Source: Mesorhizobium loti (GTDB taxonomy: Bacteria; Pseudomonadota; Alphaproteobacteria; Rhizobiales; Rhizobiaceae). From it: a stretch of 64,000 bases of DNA. Numbering within the stretch: the stretch's first letter is position 1; each line of letters opens with the position of its first letter. Positions 8,089 through 17,938 of this stretch are shown one piece after another. The DNA lies in contig NZ_LPWA01000046.1 in NCBI RefSeq assembly GCF_001510895.1, positions 81,311-145,310 on the forward strand. The letters run 5' to 3'. Under the pieces are notes generated by a model. It was not told the DNA's origin. It worked only from the letters and a program-made list of their open reading frames with translations, and did no database searches. Both the position numbers and the translations under genes were made by a program.

Positions 8089-9039
8089 TCAGTCCGAGAC
8101 TGGTGGCTCATCGCTTGGGCGAAGCCTCTGCCACTCCGGTCCCAGTTGGTGCCTGAACCATGTCGCCTGACGCTTGGCATATTGGCGCGTGGCGACCTTG
8201 GCGCGCTCGATCGCTTCGGGGAAGCTCATTTGTCCGGCCAACGCGGCCTGCAGCTCCCGAACCCCGATCGCTTTCATCGCCGGCAGGTCAGGAGCGAGAC
8301 CGAGCGCCATCAATTGCCTGACCTCGTCCAGCGCGCCTTTGTCGAGCATCTGGTCGAATCGCGCCTCGATGCGCGCCACGAGTTCGCCGCGATCCGCCTC
8401 GATCACCAGGAAGCGCGCGCTGCCGCGGTCGATAAGCGGCCGGCCGCGCGCCGCCTGCCAATCGAGGATCGACCGCCCCGACGCGTCGAGCACCTCGAGT
8501 GCCCGCACGATGCGCTGGCCATCGGTCGGCCTGAGCTGCGTGGCGACGGCCGAGTCTTCACGCATCAGAATGCGATGCAGCCGTTCGGCCCCTTGTTCCT
8601 TGAGCTCGTAGCGCCAGCGCTCGCGCACCGACGGCGGAATGTCGGGCATGTCCGAGATGCCTTCGACGAGCGCGCGGAAATAAAGCCCGGTGCCGCCGAC
8701 GAAGACGGCCCGCCGGCCGGACAAAACGCCTTCCTCGATCAGCCTGGTGACGTCGCGCAGCCAGGCGCCGGTCGAGTAGGCTGTCGAAGGATGCACATGA
8801 CCGTAGAGGAAGTGCGGCACGCGCGTCATTTCGGCAGCGCTTGGACGCGCCGTCAGCACATCGAGCACCGAATAGCCCTGCATGGAATCGGTATTGACGA
8901 TGACGCCGCCTTGGCGTTCGGCAAGATCGAGCGCCAACGCCGACTTGCCGCTGGCGGTCGGCCCCGCTATCAGGATCGCGTTCTTGACGCGGCCTTCGCC
9001 CGCCTGCCTGCCGGAATTTTCGATGCCGCTGATCGCCAC
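8089..9039 (-). CDS. miaA: tRNA dimethylallyltransferase
   Basis: 316 aa. Adds a dimethylallyl group to N6 of A37 in tRNAs that read UNN codons. The P-loop GPTASGKS is at residues 26-33, followed by 'NTDSMQGYSVLDVLTARP' and 'FVGGTGLYFRALVEG', both MiaA signatures; 'ATRQYAKRQATWFRHQ' near the end is the conserved tRNA-binding stretch. The codon at the usual start 'VKNAILIAG' is GTC, so I place the start at the GTG at 9039, inside the divergent serB gene: the two coding regions overlap by 17 bp at their 5' ends. The start is the least certain part. Confidence 0.9.
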   Translation of the reverse strand: MAISGIENSGRQAGEGRVKNAILIAGPTASGKSALALDLAERQGGVIVNTDSMQGYSVLDVLTARPSAAEMTRVPHFLYGHVHPSTAYSTGAWLRDVTRLIEEGVLSGRRAVFVGGTGLYFRALVEGISDMPDIPPSVRERWRYELKEQGAERLHRILMREDSAVATQLRPTDGQRIVRALEVLDASGRSILDWQAARGRPLIDRGSARFLVIEADRGELVARIEARFDQMLDKGALDEVRQLMALGLAPDLPAMKAIGVRELQAALAGQMSFPEAIERAKVATRQYAKRQATWFRHQLGPEWQRLRPSDEPPVSD

Positions 9040-9910
9040 GCTTGTATCCCATCCCGAAGACCGCGCAGTGTCGGCCTCGCTTGCGAATATGGCCTCGCGG
9101 GCGGCCGGCGCAAGCGCCGTTCGCTGGCTGGCTGAAGGCGTCGCCTGCGATCTGGTTTTGCCGGAGAGCCCTGACATCGGCGAATTGACGGCCGATCTTC
9201 GCGCGGCATTGGCATCCGAGCCGCTCGACATCATCGTCCAACCGGCTGAAGGCAGGAGGAAGAAGATCCTGCTTGCCGATATGGATTCGACCGTGATCGA
9301 CCAGGAATGCATCGACGAACTCGCCGACGAGATCGGCGTCAAGGAGCATGTCGCCGCGATCACGGCACGGTCGATGAATGGCGAGATCGCTTTCGAGCCC
9401 GCATTGCGCGAGCGCGTCGCCTTGCTGAAAGGCTTGGACACGGCGGTGGTCGACCGCATCATCGCCAACCGGCTGACGCTGGCCGCCGGCGGGCGCGCGC
9501 TGGTGCGGACGATGCGCACCAACGGCGCCTGGACCGCGCTCGTCTCCGGCGGCTTCGACGTCTTCACGAGCCGCATCGCCGCACTGCTCGGCTTCCAGGA
9601 AAACCGCGCCAACCGGCTGATCGAGGAAGACGGCAAATTCACCGGCACGGTGGCAGAACCGATCCTCGGCCGCGCCGCCAAGGCCGAAGCACTGCTCGAC
9701 ATTGCGGCAAGGCTCGGCCTGACGACGGCAGACGCGATTGCCGTCGGCGACGGCGCCAACGACCTCGACATGATCCGCCTTGCCGGCACCGGCGTCGCGC
9801 TTCACGCCAAACCGGCGGTGGCGGAACAGGCAAGGATCCGCATCGATCATGGTGACCTGACAGCGCTGCTCTATCTCCAGGGCTACCGTCAGGACGAATT
9901 CGTGCAATGA
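9023..9910 (+). CDS. serB: Phosphoserine phosphatase
   Basis: 295 aa HAD-family phosphatase for the last step of serine synthesis. The N-terminal region of about 75 residues is ACT-like; motif I is DMDST at 86-90 with the nucleophile D86, motif II is 'LVSGGFDVF', and motif III/IV is 'AVGDGANDLDMI'. The start is ATG 9023 ('MPLIATLVSHPED'), which overlaps the 5' end of divergent miaA. Its stop overlaps the following GNAT start as ATGA, implying cotranscription. Confidence 0.93.
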   Translation: MPLIATLVSHPEDRAVSASLANMASRAAGASAVRWLAEGVACDLVLPESPDIGELTADLRAALASEPLDIIVQPAEGRRKKILLADMDSTVIDQECIDELADEIGVKEHVAAITARSMNGEIAFEPALRERVALLKGLDTAVVDRIIANRLTLAAGGRALVRTMRTNGAWTALVSGGFDVFTSRIAALLGFQENRANRLIEEDGKFTGTVAEPILGRAAKAEALLDIAARLGLTTADAIAVGDGANDLDMIRLAGTGVALHAKPAVAEQARIRIDHGDLTALLYLQGYRQDEFVQ

Positions 9911-10470
9911 AGCCGATCCGCACCGAGCGCCTCATCCTGCGCAATTGGGAAGAGCGCGACCGGGCGCTCTTCCATCGCATCAACTCCGACGAGCGCGTGA
10001 TGGAGTTCTTCCCGTTCCGCCGCGACCGCGCTGTGGCGGACGCCAAGATGGACGAGGTCCGAGCGTGGATCGATGCGGACGGCTATGGCTTCGCCGCCGC
10101 CGAGATTGCCGCCACGGGCGAGTGCATTGGCTTTGTCGGCATAACCGGCACGGAGGATATGGACGTCCTGCCGGCCGGCACGATCGAGATCGGCTGGCGG
10201 CTGGCGCCCGAATTCTGGGGCAATGGCTATGTTACCGAGGCGGCCCAAGCCTGGCTCGCCTACGGTTTCGAAACGCTTGGGCTGGACGAGATCGTCTCCT
10301 TCGCCGTCGCTGAAAACCACCGCTCCATCGCCGTCATGAAGCGGCTTGGCATGCGCGCCGACCCGGCCGGCGACTTCGATCATCCCGCCGTTCCGGACAG
10401 CCACCCGCATCTCAAGCGGCATGTGCTTTACAGGCTGTCGCGCATGAATTGGCAGCCACGGCAGCGCTGA
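9907..10470 (+). CDS. GNAT family N-acetyltransferase (RimJ/RimL type)
   Basis: 187 aa Acetyltransf_3 protein beginning 'MKPIRTERLILRNWEERD', the classic RimJ/RimL opening. The CoA-binding region is 'GWRLAPEFWGNGYVTEAAQAWLAYGFE' and the later 'VAENHRSIAVMKRLGMR' is the family hallmark. Likely acetylates a protein N-terminus, tRNA-linked amino acid or small amine. Translationally coupled to serB through a 4-bp overlap and ends exactly one base before the convergent antitoxin gene. Confidence 0.87.
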   Translation: MKPIRTERLILRNWEERDRALFHRINSDERVMEFFPFRRDRAVADAKMDEVRAWIDADGYGFAAAEIAATGECIGFVGITGTEDMDVLPAGTIEIGWRLAPEFWGNGYVTEAAQAWLAYGFETLGLDEIVSFAVAENHRSIAVMKRLGMRADPAGDFDHPAVPDSHPHLKRHVLYRLSRMNWQPRQR

Positions 10471-10731
10471 TCAGTGTCTCTCAGAAGGTCGCTCATCGCC
10501 AGCCTGCGGCGGATCGGCTGCGACCCGATCAAGAATTCTTGCAAAATCCTCACCAGATACGTCCCCTGCTCGCTGGCGCAAGAAATCGGCAGCCGTTTCC
10601 ATGGCGCCGACTTTTTGGGCAACCGCCGAGGCAATCCATTGGTTGAGTGAGACACCGTCCGCCTTTGCCAGGCGCGCTGCCGCTTCTTTAACTGAGTGAG
10701 GCAGCTTCAACGGATAAGTTGCTTTACTCAT
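10471..10731 (-). CDS. Ribbon-helix-helix antitoxin (CopG/HicB-like)
   Basis: 86 aa. The N-terminus 'YPLKLPHSVKEAAARLAKADGVSLNQWIASAVAQKV' is a ribbon-helix-helix DNA-binding fold as found in HicB/CopG-type antitoxins; the acidic C-terminal tail should wrap the toxin. It is the second gene of a toxin-first module: its ATG overlaps the PIN toxin stop by 4 bp (ATGA). A perfect 16-bp palindrome just upstream of the toxin is the expected operator. Confidence 0.82.
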   Translation of the reverse strand: MSKATYPLKLPHSVKEAAARLAKADGVSLNQWIASAVAQKVGAMETAADFLRQRAGDVSGEDFARILDRVAADPPQAGDERPSERH

Positions 10732-11153
10732 GCTCGAAATCCTTTCAACAAATCCACCGGGCTGATGACCGGGATATCGAAGCGACCAGCTGCAACGGAG
10801 AAATCTCGGCGATTATACGTGACCAACGCATCCGCTCTGCCATTTACGGCGGTCTCCAACACCATTTCGTCCTTCGGATCCGCCAACTGAGGACGCCAGA
10901 GAAAATACGGCTCAACAGGCTCGGCCAAGGCGGCAAGACCAGCCAGCAGGCGGTTCAGTTCCACGGCAGACAACCCATGAACAACCATCTGCTCAGGACG
11001 AGCCAGCACCGCTTCATATTCGAGAAACAGCGCTGTCGTCACCAAGGGACGAAGTTGCCTGTCAGCGACCAGCCGCAAAACTGCGAACGATGCACCATTC
11101 CTGCTTCGTAGGCCTGCCGTCAGAACGTTTGTATCCGGCACTATTCGCTTCAC
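10728..11153 (-). CDS. PIN-domain ribonuclease toxin
   Basis: 141 aa protein of the 'putative toxin, PIN family' group. Acidic PIN residues are visible: D8 in 'VPDTN', the glutamates of 'LEYEAVL', the 'ADPKDEM' cluster and the aspartate of 'YNRRDF'. Such proteins are Mg2+-dependent RNases that stop growth when freed from their antitoxin. The toxin lies upstream of the antitoxin, the reverse of vapBC order, which occurs in this PIN group. Starts at ATG 11153 with the palindrome 11167-11182 in its promoter. Confidence 0.85.
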   Translation of the reverse strand: MKRIVPDTNVLTAGLRSRNGASFAVLRLVADRQLRPLVTTALFLEYEAVLARPEQMVVHGLSAVELNRLLAGLAALAEPVEPYFLWRPQLADPKDEMVLETAVNGRADALVTYNRRDFSVAAGRFDIPVISPVDLLKGFRA

Positions 11154-11166
11154 AAGCCTAAATAGT

Positions 11167-11182
11167 ACATCCCATGGGATGT
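11167..11182. promoter_or_regulatory. Perfect 16-bp palindromic operator of the toxin-antitoxin module
   Basis: ACATCCCATGGGATGT ends 13 bases before the toxin start codon. Perfect dyads at this place are the rule for autoregulated RHH antitoxins. It lies in the 55-bp gap between the module and the stop of the protease gene, so the module's promoter must be within this gap. Confidence 0.75.
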
Positions 11183-11208
11183 TTCAACGGCCTGTGAGCG
11201 CGTTGGAA

Positions 11209-12723
<1,515 letters not shown>

Positions 12724-12815
12724 CGTGGCCTCCCGGTGTTTCTGAACAGGAAAAGCGCTTCCGCGAAGGCGCCTGTCCAACTCATGTTGGCAAGAAATAA
12801 GGCACGTTTGCGGCT

Positions 12816-12844
12816 ATAGCTATCGGCTGAGGATAAATCGTCAA
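12816..12844 (-). promoter_or_regulatory. Candidate promoter of the Do protease gene
   Basis: On the minus strand TTGACG (12839-12844) and AGCTAT (12816-12821) are 17 bases apart, about 90 bases upstream of the degP start. This would let the protease be transcribed apart from hflKC. Seen by eye only. Confidence 0.35.
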
Positions 12845-12868
12845 TCGCTGCGGCACCAAGGAATTTCA

Positions 12869-13054
12869 TCAGCCGCGGACCAGCCAGACGATGCCGACGC
12901 CGATGGCGATTGCAATCAATCCGCCGATCCGCAGCACATTTTCCGGCATCGACAGCACTTCCGTCGCGAGTTTCCGGGCCAGAGCCGGAAACCCGCCATA
13001 GACAAGGCCCTCGATCACGAGGACCAGGCCGATTGCCGCCAGGAAATCCTGCAC
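12869..13054 (-). CDS. DUF2065 small membrane protein
   Basis: 61 aa with two hydrophobic helices ('FLAAIGLVLVIEGLVYGGFPAL' and 'VLRIGGLIAIAIGVGIVWLVRG') joined by a short polar loop. DUF2065 proteins sit between hflC and the Do protease in many alphaproteobacteria, as here, 6 bases after hflC. A role as accessory to the HflKC complex is plausible but unproven. Confidence 0.85.
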   Translation of the reverse strand: MQDFLAAIGLVLVIEGLVYGGFPALARKLATEVLSMPENVLRIGGLIAIAIGVGIVWLVRG

Positions 13055-13060
13055 CGCCCG

Positions 13061-14014
13061 CTACTGGGCGGTGCTGGATTGCGGCGCCGGCGCGCCCGGC
13101 GCCGGCTGTGACCCAGCCGGTTGCCCAGGCACAGGCTTGCTGTCCGGATTGCGGAAGTAGCGGAAGAACTCGGACTCGGGCGACAGCACCATGGTGGTTC
13201 CGGTGTTGTCCAACGCCGTGCCGTAAGCATTCATCGAGCGATAGAAATCGAAGAAGGCCGGGTCCCGCTTATAGGCTTCCGCGAAGGTGGCGCTGCGTTG
13301 CGCTTCGCCTTCACCGCGAAGGATTTCCGATTCCTTCTGCGCCTCGGCGATGATCTCGACGACCTCGCGGTCGGCCCTGGCCCTGATGCGCTGCGCCGCC
13401 TCGTTGCCGCGCGCCCTCAGCCGCTCGGCCTCCGCCAGGCGTTCGGCCTTCATGCGGTCGTAGGTCTGCTGCGACACTTCCGCCGTCAAATCCGTCCGGC
13501 GAATGCGCACGTCCTCGATGTCGAGACCGAGCGATGTCGCATCCGGACGCAGCTGATCGCGCACCTCGCGCATCATGACGCCGCGTTCTTCGGAAAGCGC
13601 CGCCTCGAAGTCGCGCAGACCGTAGACGCGGCGAAGTGCTGCATCGAGGCGCGTCTTCAGCCGCGCTTCGGCGAGTTCCACTTGGCCCGACACGGCCGCA
13701 CGGAAGGTCCGCGGATCCGAAATGCGATAGGCGATGAAGGCATCGACCTCGTAGAATTTGCCGCCGGAGACCTGGACGCGGATGTTGTCGAGATCGAAGC
13801 GCATCACTTTTTTCTCGATCGTCTGAACGCTGTCGGCATCGAAGAAGGCGAATGGCGCCTTGAAGTAGATGCCCGGCTCGGTCTTGACGTCGATGATCTC
13901 GCCGAATCTCAGCACGATGGCCTGCTCGCCCGCCTTGACGACGAACACCGACGAATAGACCAGGAACAGAAGGACGGCCGCGATGACGGCGATGATGGGA
14001 AGACGATTGGCCAT
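13061..14014 (-). CDS. hflC: HflC, modulator of FtsH protease
   Basis: 317 aa SPFH/band-7 protein: one N-terminal membrane anchor ('LPIIAVIAAVLLFLVYSSVFVV'), then the prohibitin-like domain ('GEQAIVLRFGEIIDVKTEPGIYFKAPF') and a long helical region ('RLAEAERLRARGNEAAQRIRARADREVVEIIAEAQ'). With HflK it forms the large membrane cage around FtsH. A Pro/Ala-rich C-terminal tail (about 25 residues) is longer than in enterobacteria. Start ATG 14014 shares its A with the hflK stop (TGATG). Confidence 0.95.
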   Translation of the reverse strand: MANRLPIIAVIAAVLLFLVYSSVFVVKAGEQAIVLRFGEIIDVKTEPGIYFKAPFAFFDADSVQTIEKKVMRFDLDNIRVQVSGGKFYEVDAFIAYRISDPRTFRAAVSGQVELAEARLKTRLDAALRRVYGLRDFEAALSEERGVMMREVRDQLRPDATSLGLDIEDVRIRRTDLTAEVSQQTYDRMKAERLAEAERLRARGNEAAQRIRARADREVVEIIAEAQKESEILRGEGEAQRSATFAEAYKRDPAFFDFYRSMNAYGTALDNTGTTMVLSPESEFFRYFRNPDSKPVPGQPAGSQPAPGAPAPQSSTAQ

Positions 14015-15111
14015 CACTGGTTACCTCCCAGCGCCGGCGCCGGCGGCGCCTTCGGCTGCAGTGCCGGCAGCGGCAGATAGGGAAGCACGCCCTGCCCGTT
14101 TCCTTGCTCGACGACGACCTTGTTCGAGTCCTTTAGGATCCTCTCCATCGTTTCCAGGTAAAGGCGCTTGCGCGTCACGTCGGGCGCCTTGGCGTATTCG
14201 TTGTAGACGGAGATGAAGCGCTGCGCCTCGCCTTCCGCCTCCTGCACGACGCGATTCTTGTAGGCGGCCGCGTCCTCGCGGACCTGGGCCGCCTCGCCGC
14301 GCGCCTGGCCGAGCTTCTGGTTGGAATATTGATTGGCCTGCTCGACGAACTTGTCCTCGTCTTGCTCGGCCCGCTGCACCTCGTCGAAGGCATCGGCGAC
14401 CTCGCGCGGCGGTGCTGCGTCCTCGATGGAGATCGCGTTGACTTGCAGACCTGTCTTGTAGCCGTCGAGCGTGTTCTGGACGATCTCACGCACCGAAGTG
14501 GCGATACCCTGGCGATCGTCACGGAAAATATCCTGGGCCGGGCGCCGGCCGACGACTTCGCGCATGGCGCTCTCGGCTACCTGCGCCAGCATGCCGTCGG
14601 GATCGGAGACATCGAACAGGTAGGCCCTTGGATCGGAAACCTGATAGGCGACCGAGAACTGCACATTGACGATGTTTTGGTCGCCGGAGAGCATCAGTCC
14701 GGAACCGCTGCTCGATCCGCCGCCGATGCTGACGAGTTGCTCGGAGATCTTGGCCGTCTCGACCGTTTCGATCGGCCACCAGTGGAAATGCAGGCCGGGT
14801 TGCGAAAGCTCCGCTTTCGGCTTGCCGAAACGCAGTTCGACCGCGACTTCGTCAGGCTGCACCGTGTAGATTGCCTTGAAGGCCCAAAGCACGATGAGCG
14901 CCAGCGCGATCAGCCCTAGGACGGCCGGACTGGTGCCGCCACCTCCCGGAAGAGCACGCCGCAGCCTGTCCTGGCCGCGGCGGATGATGTCTTCGAGGTC
15001 GGGAGGCGAACCCTGCGGCCCACTCGGCCCCCTCGGTCCCTGCCCCCAGGGTCCCTGATTGCCGCCGCCGCCCCATGGGCCGCCGCCACCGCTCTTGTCG
15101 TTCCAGGGCAT
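14014..15111 (-). CDS. hflK: HflK, modulator of FtsH protease
   Basis: 365 aa. A Gly/Pro/Asn-rich cytoplasmic N-terminus ('GGGGPWGGGGNQGPWGQGP') precedes a membrane helix ('VLGLIALALIVLWAFKAIYTV') and the SPFH domain ('DEVAVELRFGKPKAELSQPGLHFHWWP'). Partner of HflC, translationally coupled to it. The start 'MPWNDKSGG' at 15111 is the family start; the frame upstream covers an intergenic palindrome. Heads the hflK-hflC-DUF2065 transcription unit. Confidence 0.95.
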   Translation of the reverse strand: MPWNDKSGGGGPWGGGGNQGPWGQGPRGPSGPQGSPPDLEDIIRRGQDRLRRALPGGGGTSPAVLGLIALALIVLWAFKAIYTVQPDEVAVELRFGKPKAELSQPGLHFHWWPIETVETAKISEQLVSIGGGSSSGSGLMLSGDQNIVNVQFSVAYQVSDPRAYLFDVSDPDGMLAQVAESAMREVVGRRPAQDIFRDDRQGIATSVREIVQNTLDGYKTGLQVNAISIEDAAPPREVADAFDEVQRAEQDEDKFVEQANQYSNQKLGQARGEAAQVREDAAAYKNRVVQEAEGEAQRFISVYNEYAKAPDVTRKRLYLETMERILKDSNKVVVEQGNGQGVLPYLPLPALQPKAPPAPALGGNQ

Positions 15112-15160
15112 GAATGTCCTTTCGCTTCGGTTCCCTCGGGCCTTGCGGCGCAATCCTAAC

Positions 15161-15205
15161 GCATGACCCCGAAAACCGATATCGGTTTTCGGAAAGGAAT
15201 CATGC
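15161..15205. repeat. Intergenic palindrome with GCATGA/TCATGC ends
   Basis: A perfect 24-bp palindrome (arms CCGAAAACCGAT and ATCGGTTTTCGG, 15169-15192) is enclosed by GCATGA (15161-15166) and TCATGC (15200-15205). The same frame and end sequences recur at 61005-61049. Such elements are frequent in rhizobial intergenic DNA. It lies in the 248-bp gap between folA and hflK; nothing else is recognisable there. Confidence 0.8.
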
Positions 15206-15359
15206 GCCAAATCAAAGTTTTACAGCGACCTTTTGCGCGTCCGGTTGGACGCGCGGCGCTGTAATATGTCGTTCTTCTATAGGGACGCCGTGACGCGCTT
15301 TCAACGCGGTCTGCCGACCGCGCCGTCCGATTTGGGCCGGCAGCGACCCTTTGTCGTCG

Positions 15360-15878
15360 TCACCGACCGTCTCGTCGTCGCTCGTAGACCGTGTAGCGCG
15401 TCGCGTGGCTGTCCTTTTCGCCCGCCGGAAAATCCTCAAAACGGACGATCCGCCAGAGTGCCGGGTCGATCGGCGGGAAATGAGCGTCGCCATCGACTTT
15501 GGCCAGCACATGAGTGACATGAAGGCGGTCGGCAAGCGGCAAGGCTTGGGCGTAGATCTCGCCGCCGCCGACCACGCAGATCTCCTCGGCACCCGCCATG
15601 CAGCGGCCGCGCACCTTGGCCAGCGTGATCGCTTCGTCCAGCGAATGCGCGACTTCGATGCCCTCGGCGTGCCAGGCCCTGTCTCGCGTGACCACGATAT
15701 TCAGCCTGCCGGGCAGCGGCCGGCCGATGCCTTCATAGGTCTTGCGGCCCATGATGATCGGCTTGCCCATCGTGTCGGCCTTGAAGCGCTTGAGATCGCT
15801 GGAAAGCCGCCACGGCAGGCCGCCTTCGCGTCCGATCACGCCGTTCTCGGCAATTGCAACGTAGATCGCGATGTCCAT
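15360..15878 (-). CDS. folA: Dihydrofolate reductase
   Basis: 172 aa. Reduces dihydrofolate to tetrahydrofolate with NADPH. Motifs: 'GVIGREGGLPWRLSSDLKRFKADTMGKPIIMGRKTYEGIGRPLPGR' (the W/P loop and NADPH site) and 'EEICVVGGGEIYAQALPLADRLHVTHV'. The start overlaps the stop of the DUF4424 gene (TGATG). In many rhizobia thyA lies just upstream of folA; here it is 5.5 kb away, with DUF4424, cobF and the molybdate genes between. Confidence 0.95.
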   Translation of the reverse strand: MDIAIYVAIAENGVIGREGGLPWRLSSDLKRFKADTMGKPIIMGRKTYEGIGRPLPGRLNIVVTRDRAWHAEGIEVAHSLDEAITLAKVRGRCMAGAEEICVVGGGEIYAQALPLADRLHVTHVLAKVDGDAHFPPIDPALWRIVRFEDFPAGEKDSHATRYTVYERRRDGR

Positions 15879-16891
15879 CAGCCGCCGTTCCCGCCATTGT
15901 CCGACGGCTCGAGCAGCAGGATGTCGATGTCGTGCTCGGGATAAAAATCCTTGGCAGTCAGCTCGAATGTCGTCGGGCCGACCTTGCGGACATTGTCCCC
16001 GCAGAAGGAAACCAGGTTCTTGGCATTGCCCTTGTCAATGGTGAGCTTGAAATTGCCGATACTGCCCGACGCCCAGTTGCCGCCTGTGGTCAGGATGTAA
16101 GCGATGCGGCTTTCGAAATATTTCGGATAGCCGTCGGGATTTTCCTTCGCCGCCTTGCGCACCGCGTTCTCGAACGCGTCGTCCATGCAATAGCGGGTCT
16201 TGTAGGTGCCGTACTGCCCCTGGAACTTGCCTTCATAATAGAAGCTGACGGAGGACGTGCCCCCGACGCTCGGCTTATAGCGATGCGAGACATGGACGGC
16301 CTTGTTGGCCGGGAAGGTCGAGCGCCACCAATAGGTCGAGCGCAATTGCCAGAACGGCGCGTAGGTGGTTTGCATGCCCGAGCCGTCATCGGCGGTATCC
16401 TCGATGATGATGCCGCGGTTTTCCCAATCCTCGGCGACAGCCTTCGGCAGCTTCGCCAGCGCCGCCTTGGCGGCGTCGCCGAACGGATAGAGCGGCACGT
16501 TCTGCGCCTTGAGATCGGCGGTGATGTCGATGCCCAGCGCAAACGCCTTCTGTTCGAGCTGCGGCTTCGCGTCGACGCCGTCGATCGTCACCTCGAAGCC
16601 GAGGAAATTGTCGCTCTGCGCCTCCGGGATCGCCGGCATCTCGTTCGGATCGCCTTCGATATCCGGCATCGGAAACGCAACGATGGCGCTGACATCCTTG
16701 TCCGTGTTGTTGCGGAAGACGTAGTCGACCGTCACTTTCTCCGGCGAGATGAAGAGGTCCTCGCTTTCCATGGCGACCGCATCGCTGCGCGACAGGATCA
16801 GCCCGCCGGTGCCGAGTTCGGCGACGGAATCGTTGGCGAAGGCCGGCGCGGCCAGCAATGCCAGCGCTGCGGTCAGGACAGTGCGGAGCAT
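15878..16891 (-). CDS. DUF4424 secreted protein
   Basis: 337 aa. A clear signal peptide ('MLRTVLTAALALLAAPAFA', cut before NDS) and a beta-rich body with 'DYVFRNNTDKDVSAIVAFPMPDI' and 'FWQLRSTYWWRSTFPANKAVHVSHRYKPSVGG', typical of DUF4424. Predicted periplasmic or exported; the biochemical role is unknown. Start 16891 is chosen for the signal peptide and GGGGGA upstream. Coupled to folA by a 1-bp stop/start overlap, so folA is probably expressed from this gene's promoter. Confidence 0.85.
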   Translation of the reverse strand: MLRTVLTAALALLAAPAFANDSVAELGTGGLILSRSDAVAMESEDLFISPEKVTVDYVFRNNTDKDVSAIVAFPMPDIEGDPNEMPAIPEAQSDNFLGFEVTIDGVDAKPQLEQKAFALGIDITADLKAQNVPLYPFGDAAKAALAKLPKAVAEDWENRGIIIEDTADDGSGMQTTYAPFWQLRSTYWWRSTFPANKAVHVSHRYKPSVGGTSSVSFYYEGKFQGQYGTYKTRYCMDDAFENAVRKAAKENPDGYPKYFESRIAYILTTGGNWASGSIGNFKLTIDKGNAKNLVSFCGDNVRKVGPTTFELTAKDFYPEHDIDILLLEPSDNGGNGG

Positions 16892-17088
16892 GGATCCCCC
16901 TTTCGGCAGCATACCGGGATCATCCGGATGCGCTTCCATCTAGAGCAATTCCAGGAGAAGTAGCTAGAGCAGTTCGACGTTTCTGCCAAAGACGGACTGC
17001 TGTAACCCGTTTCAAAGCCTTGCGTTCGCGTATGGCTGCCTGTCGCCTGTCTGGACACCGCGCCTCCGATCGGGCAGGAGATCGCGTT

Positions 17089-17851
17089 ATGCGCAAGCTT
17101 CTCGTCATCGGCATCGGCGCCGGCAATCCCGAACACATGACCATTCAGGCCATCAACGGCCTGAACCGGGCCGAGGTGCTGTTCATTCCCGACAAGGGCG
17201 TGAGCAAGAACGATCTCGCCGAACTCCGCCGGCAGATCTGCGACCGCTTCGTCACCAACCCGAAATCGCGCCGGGTCGAGTTCGATGTGCCGGTGCGGGC
17301 CGAGCCGACATCGTCCTATCGGGTGACCGTCGACGACTGGCACGAGGCGATTGCCGAGATCTATGAGGGGCTGATCCGCGACGAACTCGCCGAGGACGGC
17401 TGCGGCGCCTTTCTGATCTGGGGCGACCCTTCGCTTTATGACAGCGCGCTGCGCATCCTCGAGCGCGTGCGCCACAGAGGCAATGTCGGCTTCGAGCTGG
17501 AGGTCATCCCGGGCATCACCGCCATCCAGGCGCTTGCCGCGTCCCACGCGACCGCGCTCAACCGCATCGGCGATTCGATCCTCGTCACCACCGGCCGCCG
17601 CCTCACCGAGGAAGGCCTGCCCGCCAATGCCGGCTCGACGGTGGTCATGCTCGACGGCAAATGCGCCTTCAACACGCTGGCCGACAAGGATGTCTTCATC
17701 CAGTGGGGCGCCTATCTCGGCACGCCGGACGAGATCGTCATCTCCGGACGCTGGCGATGTCGGCGCCGAGATCGAAAAAGTCCGTGAAGAAACCCGGCGG
17801 AAAAAGGGCTGGATCATGGACACCTATCTGCTGAGGAAGCCAGGGCAGTAG
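17089..17851 (+). pseudogene. cobF: Precorrin-6A synthase (deacetylating), frameshifted near the C-terminus
   Basis: SAM-dependent methyltransferase of the aerobic cobalamin pathway, which methylates precorrin-5 at C1 and removes the acetyl group. Frame 1 reads 'MRKLLVIGIGAGNPEHMTIQAINGLN...' through 'YLGTPDEIVISGR', then drifts into 'WRCRRRDRKSP' and stops at 17787. The expected end 'GDVGAEIEKVREETRRKKGWIMDTYLLRKPGQ' is intact in the next frame up to 17851. One extra base or two missing bases near 17750-17754 explain this. Repaired length is about 254 aa, as in the family, so the gene is probably functional and the indel may be a sequence error. AGGAG stands 9 bases before ATG 17089. No other cob gene is near. 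Confidence 0.8.
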
Positions 17852-17938
17852 GGATTAGGCACTGGGGCGATCGGCAGTCGTTGATTTCGTGCGTGTCGAG
17901 CAACTCTAGGACATCACATCCCACTGCCTAATCCCTAC
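17848..17938. repeat. 91-bp element with perfect 14-bp inverted terminal repeats holding two stop codons
   Basis: GTAGGGATTAGGCA (17848-17861) and its exact reverse complement (17925-17938) enclose 63 bp. The left arm supplies the cobF TAG (17849-17851) and the right arm supplies the modE TAG (17935-17937, minus strand). It may work as a bidirectional terminator or be the footprint of a small mobile palindromic element. Confidence 0.8.

Noticed and set aside
16940..17088. Cobalamin riboswitch before cobF
   Set aside because: No B12-box-like conserved sequence can be seen in the 150-bp leader.
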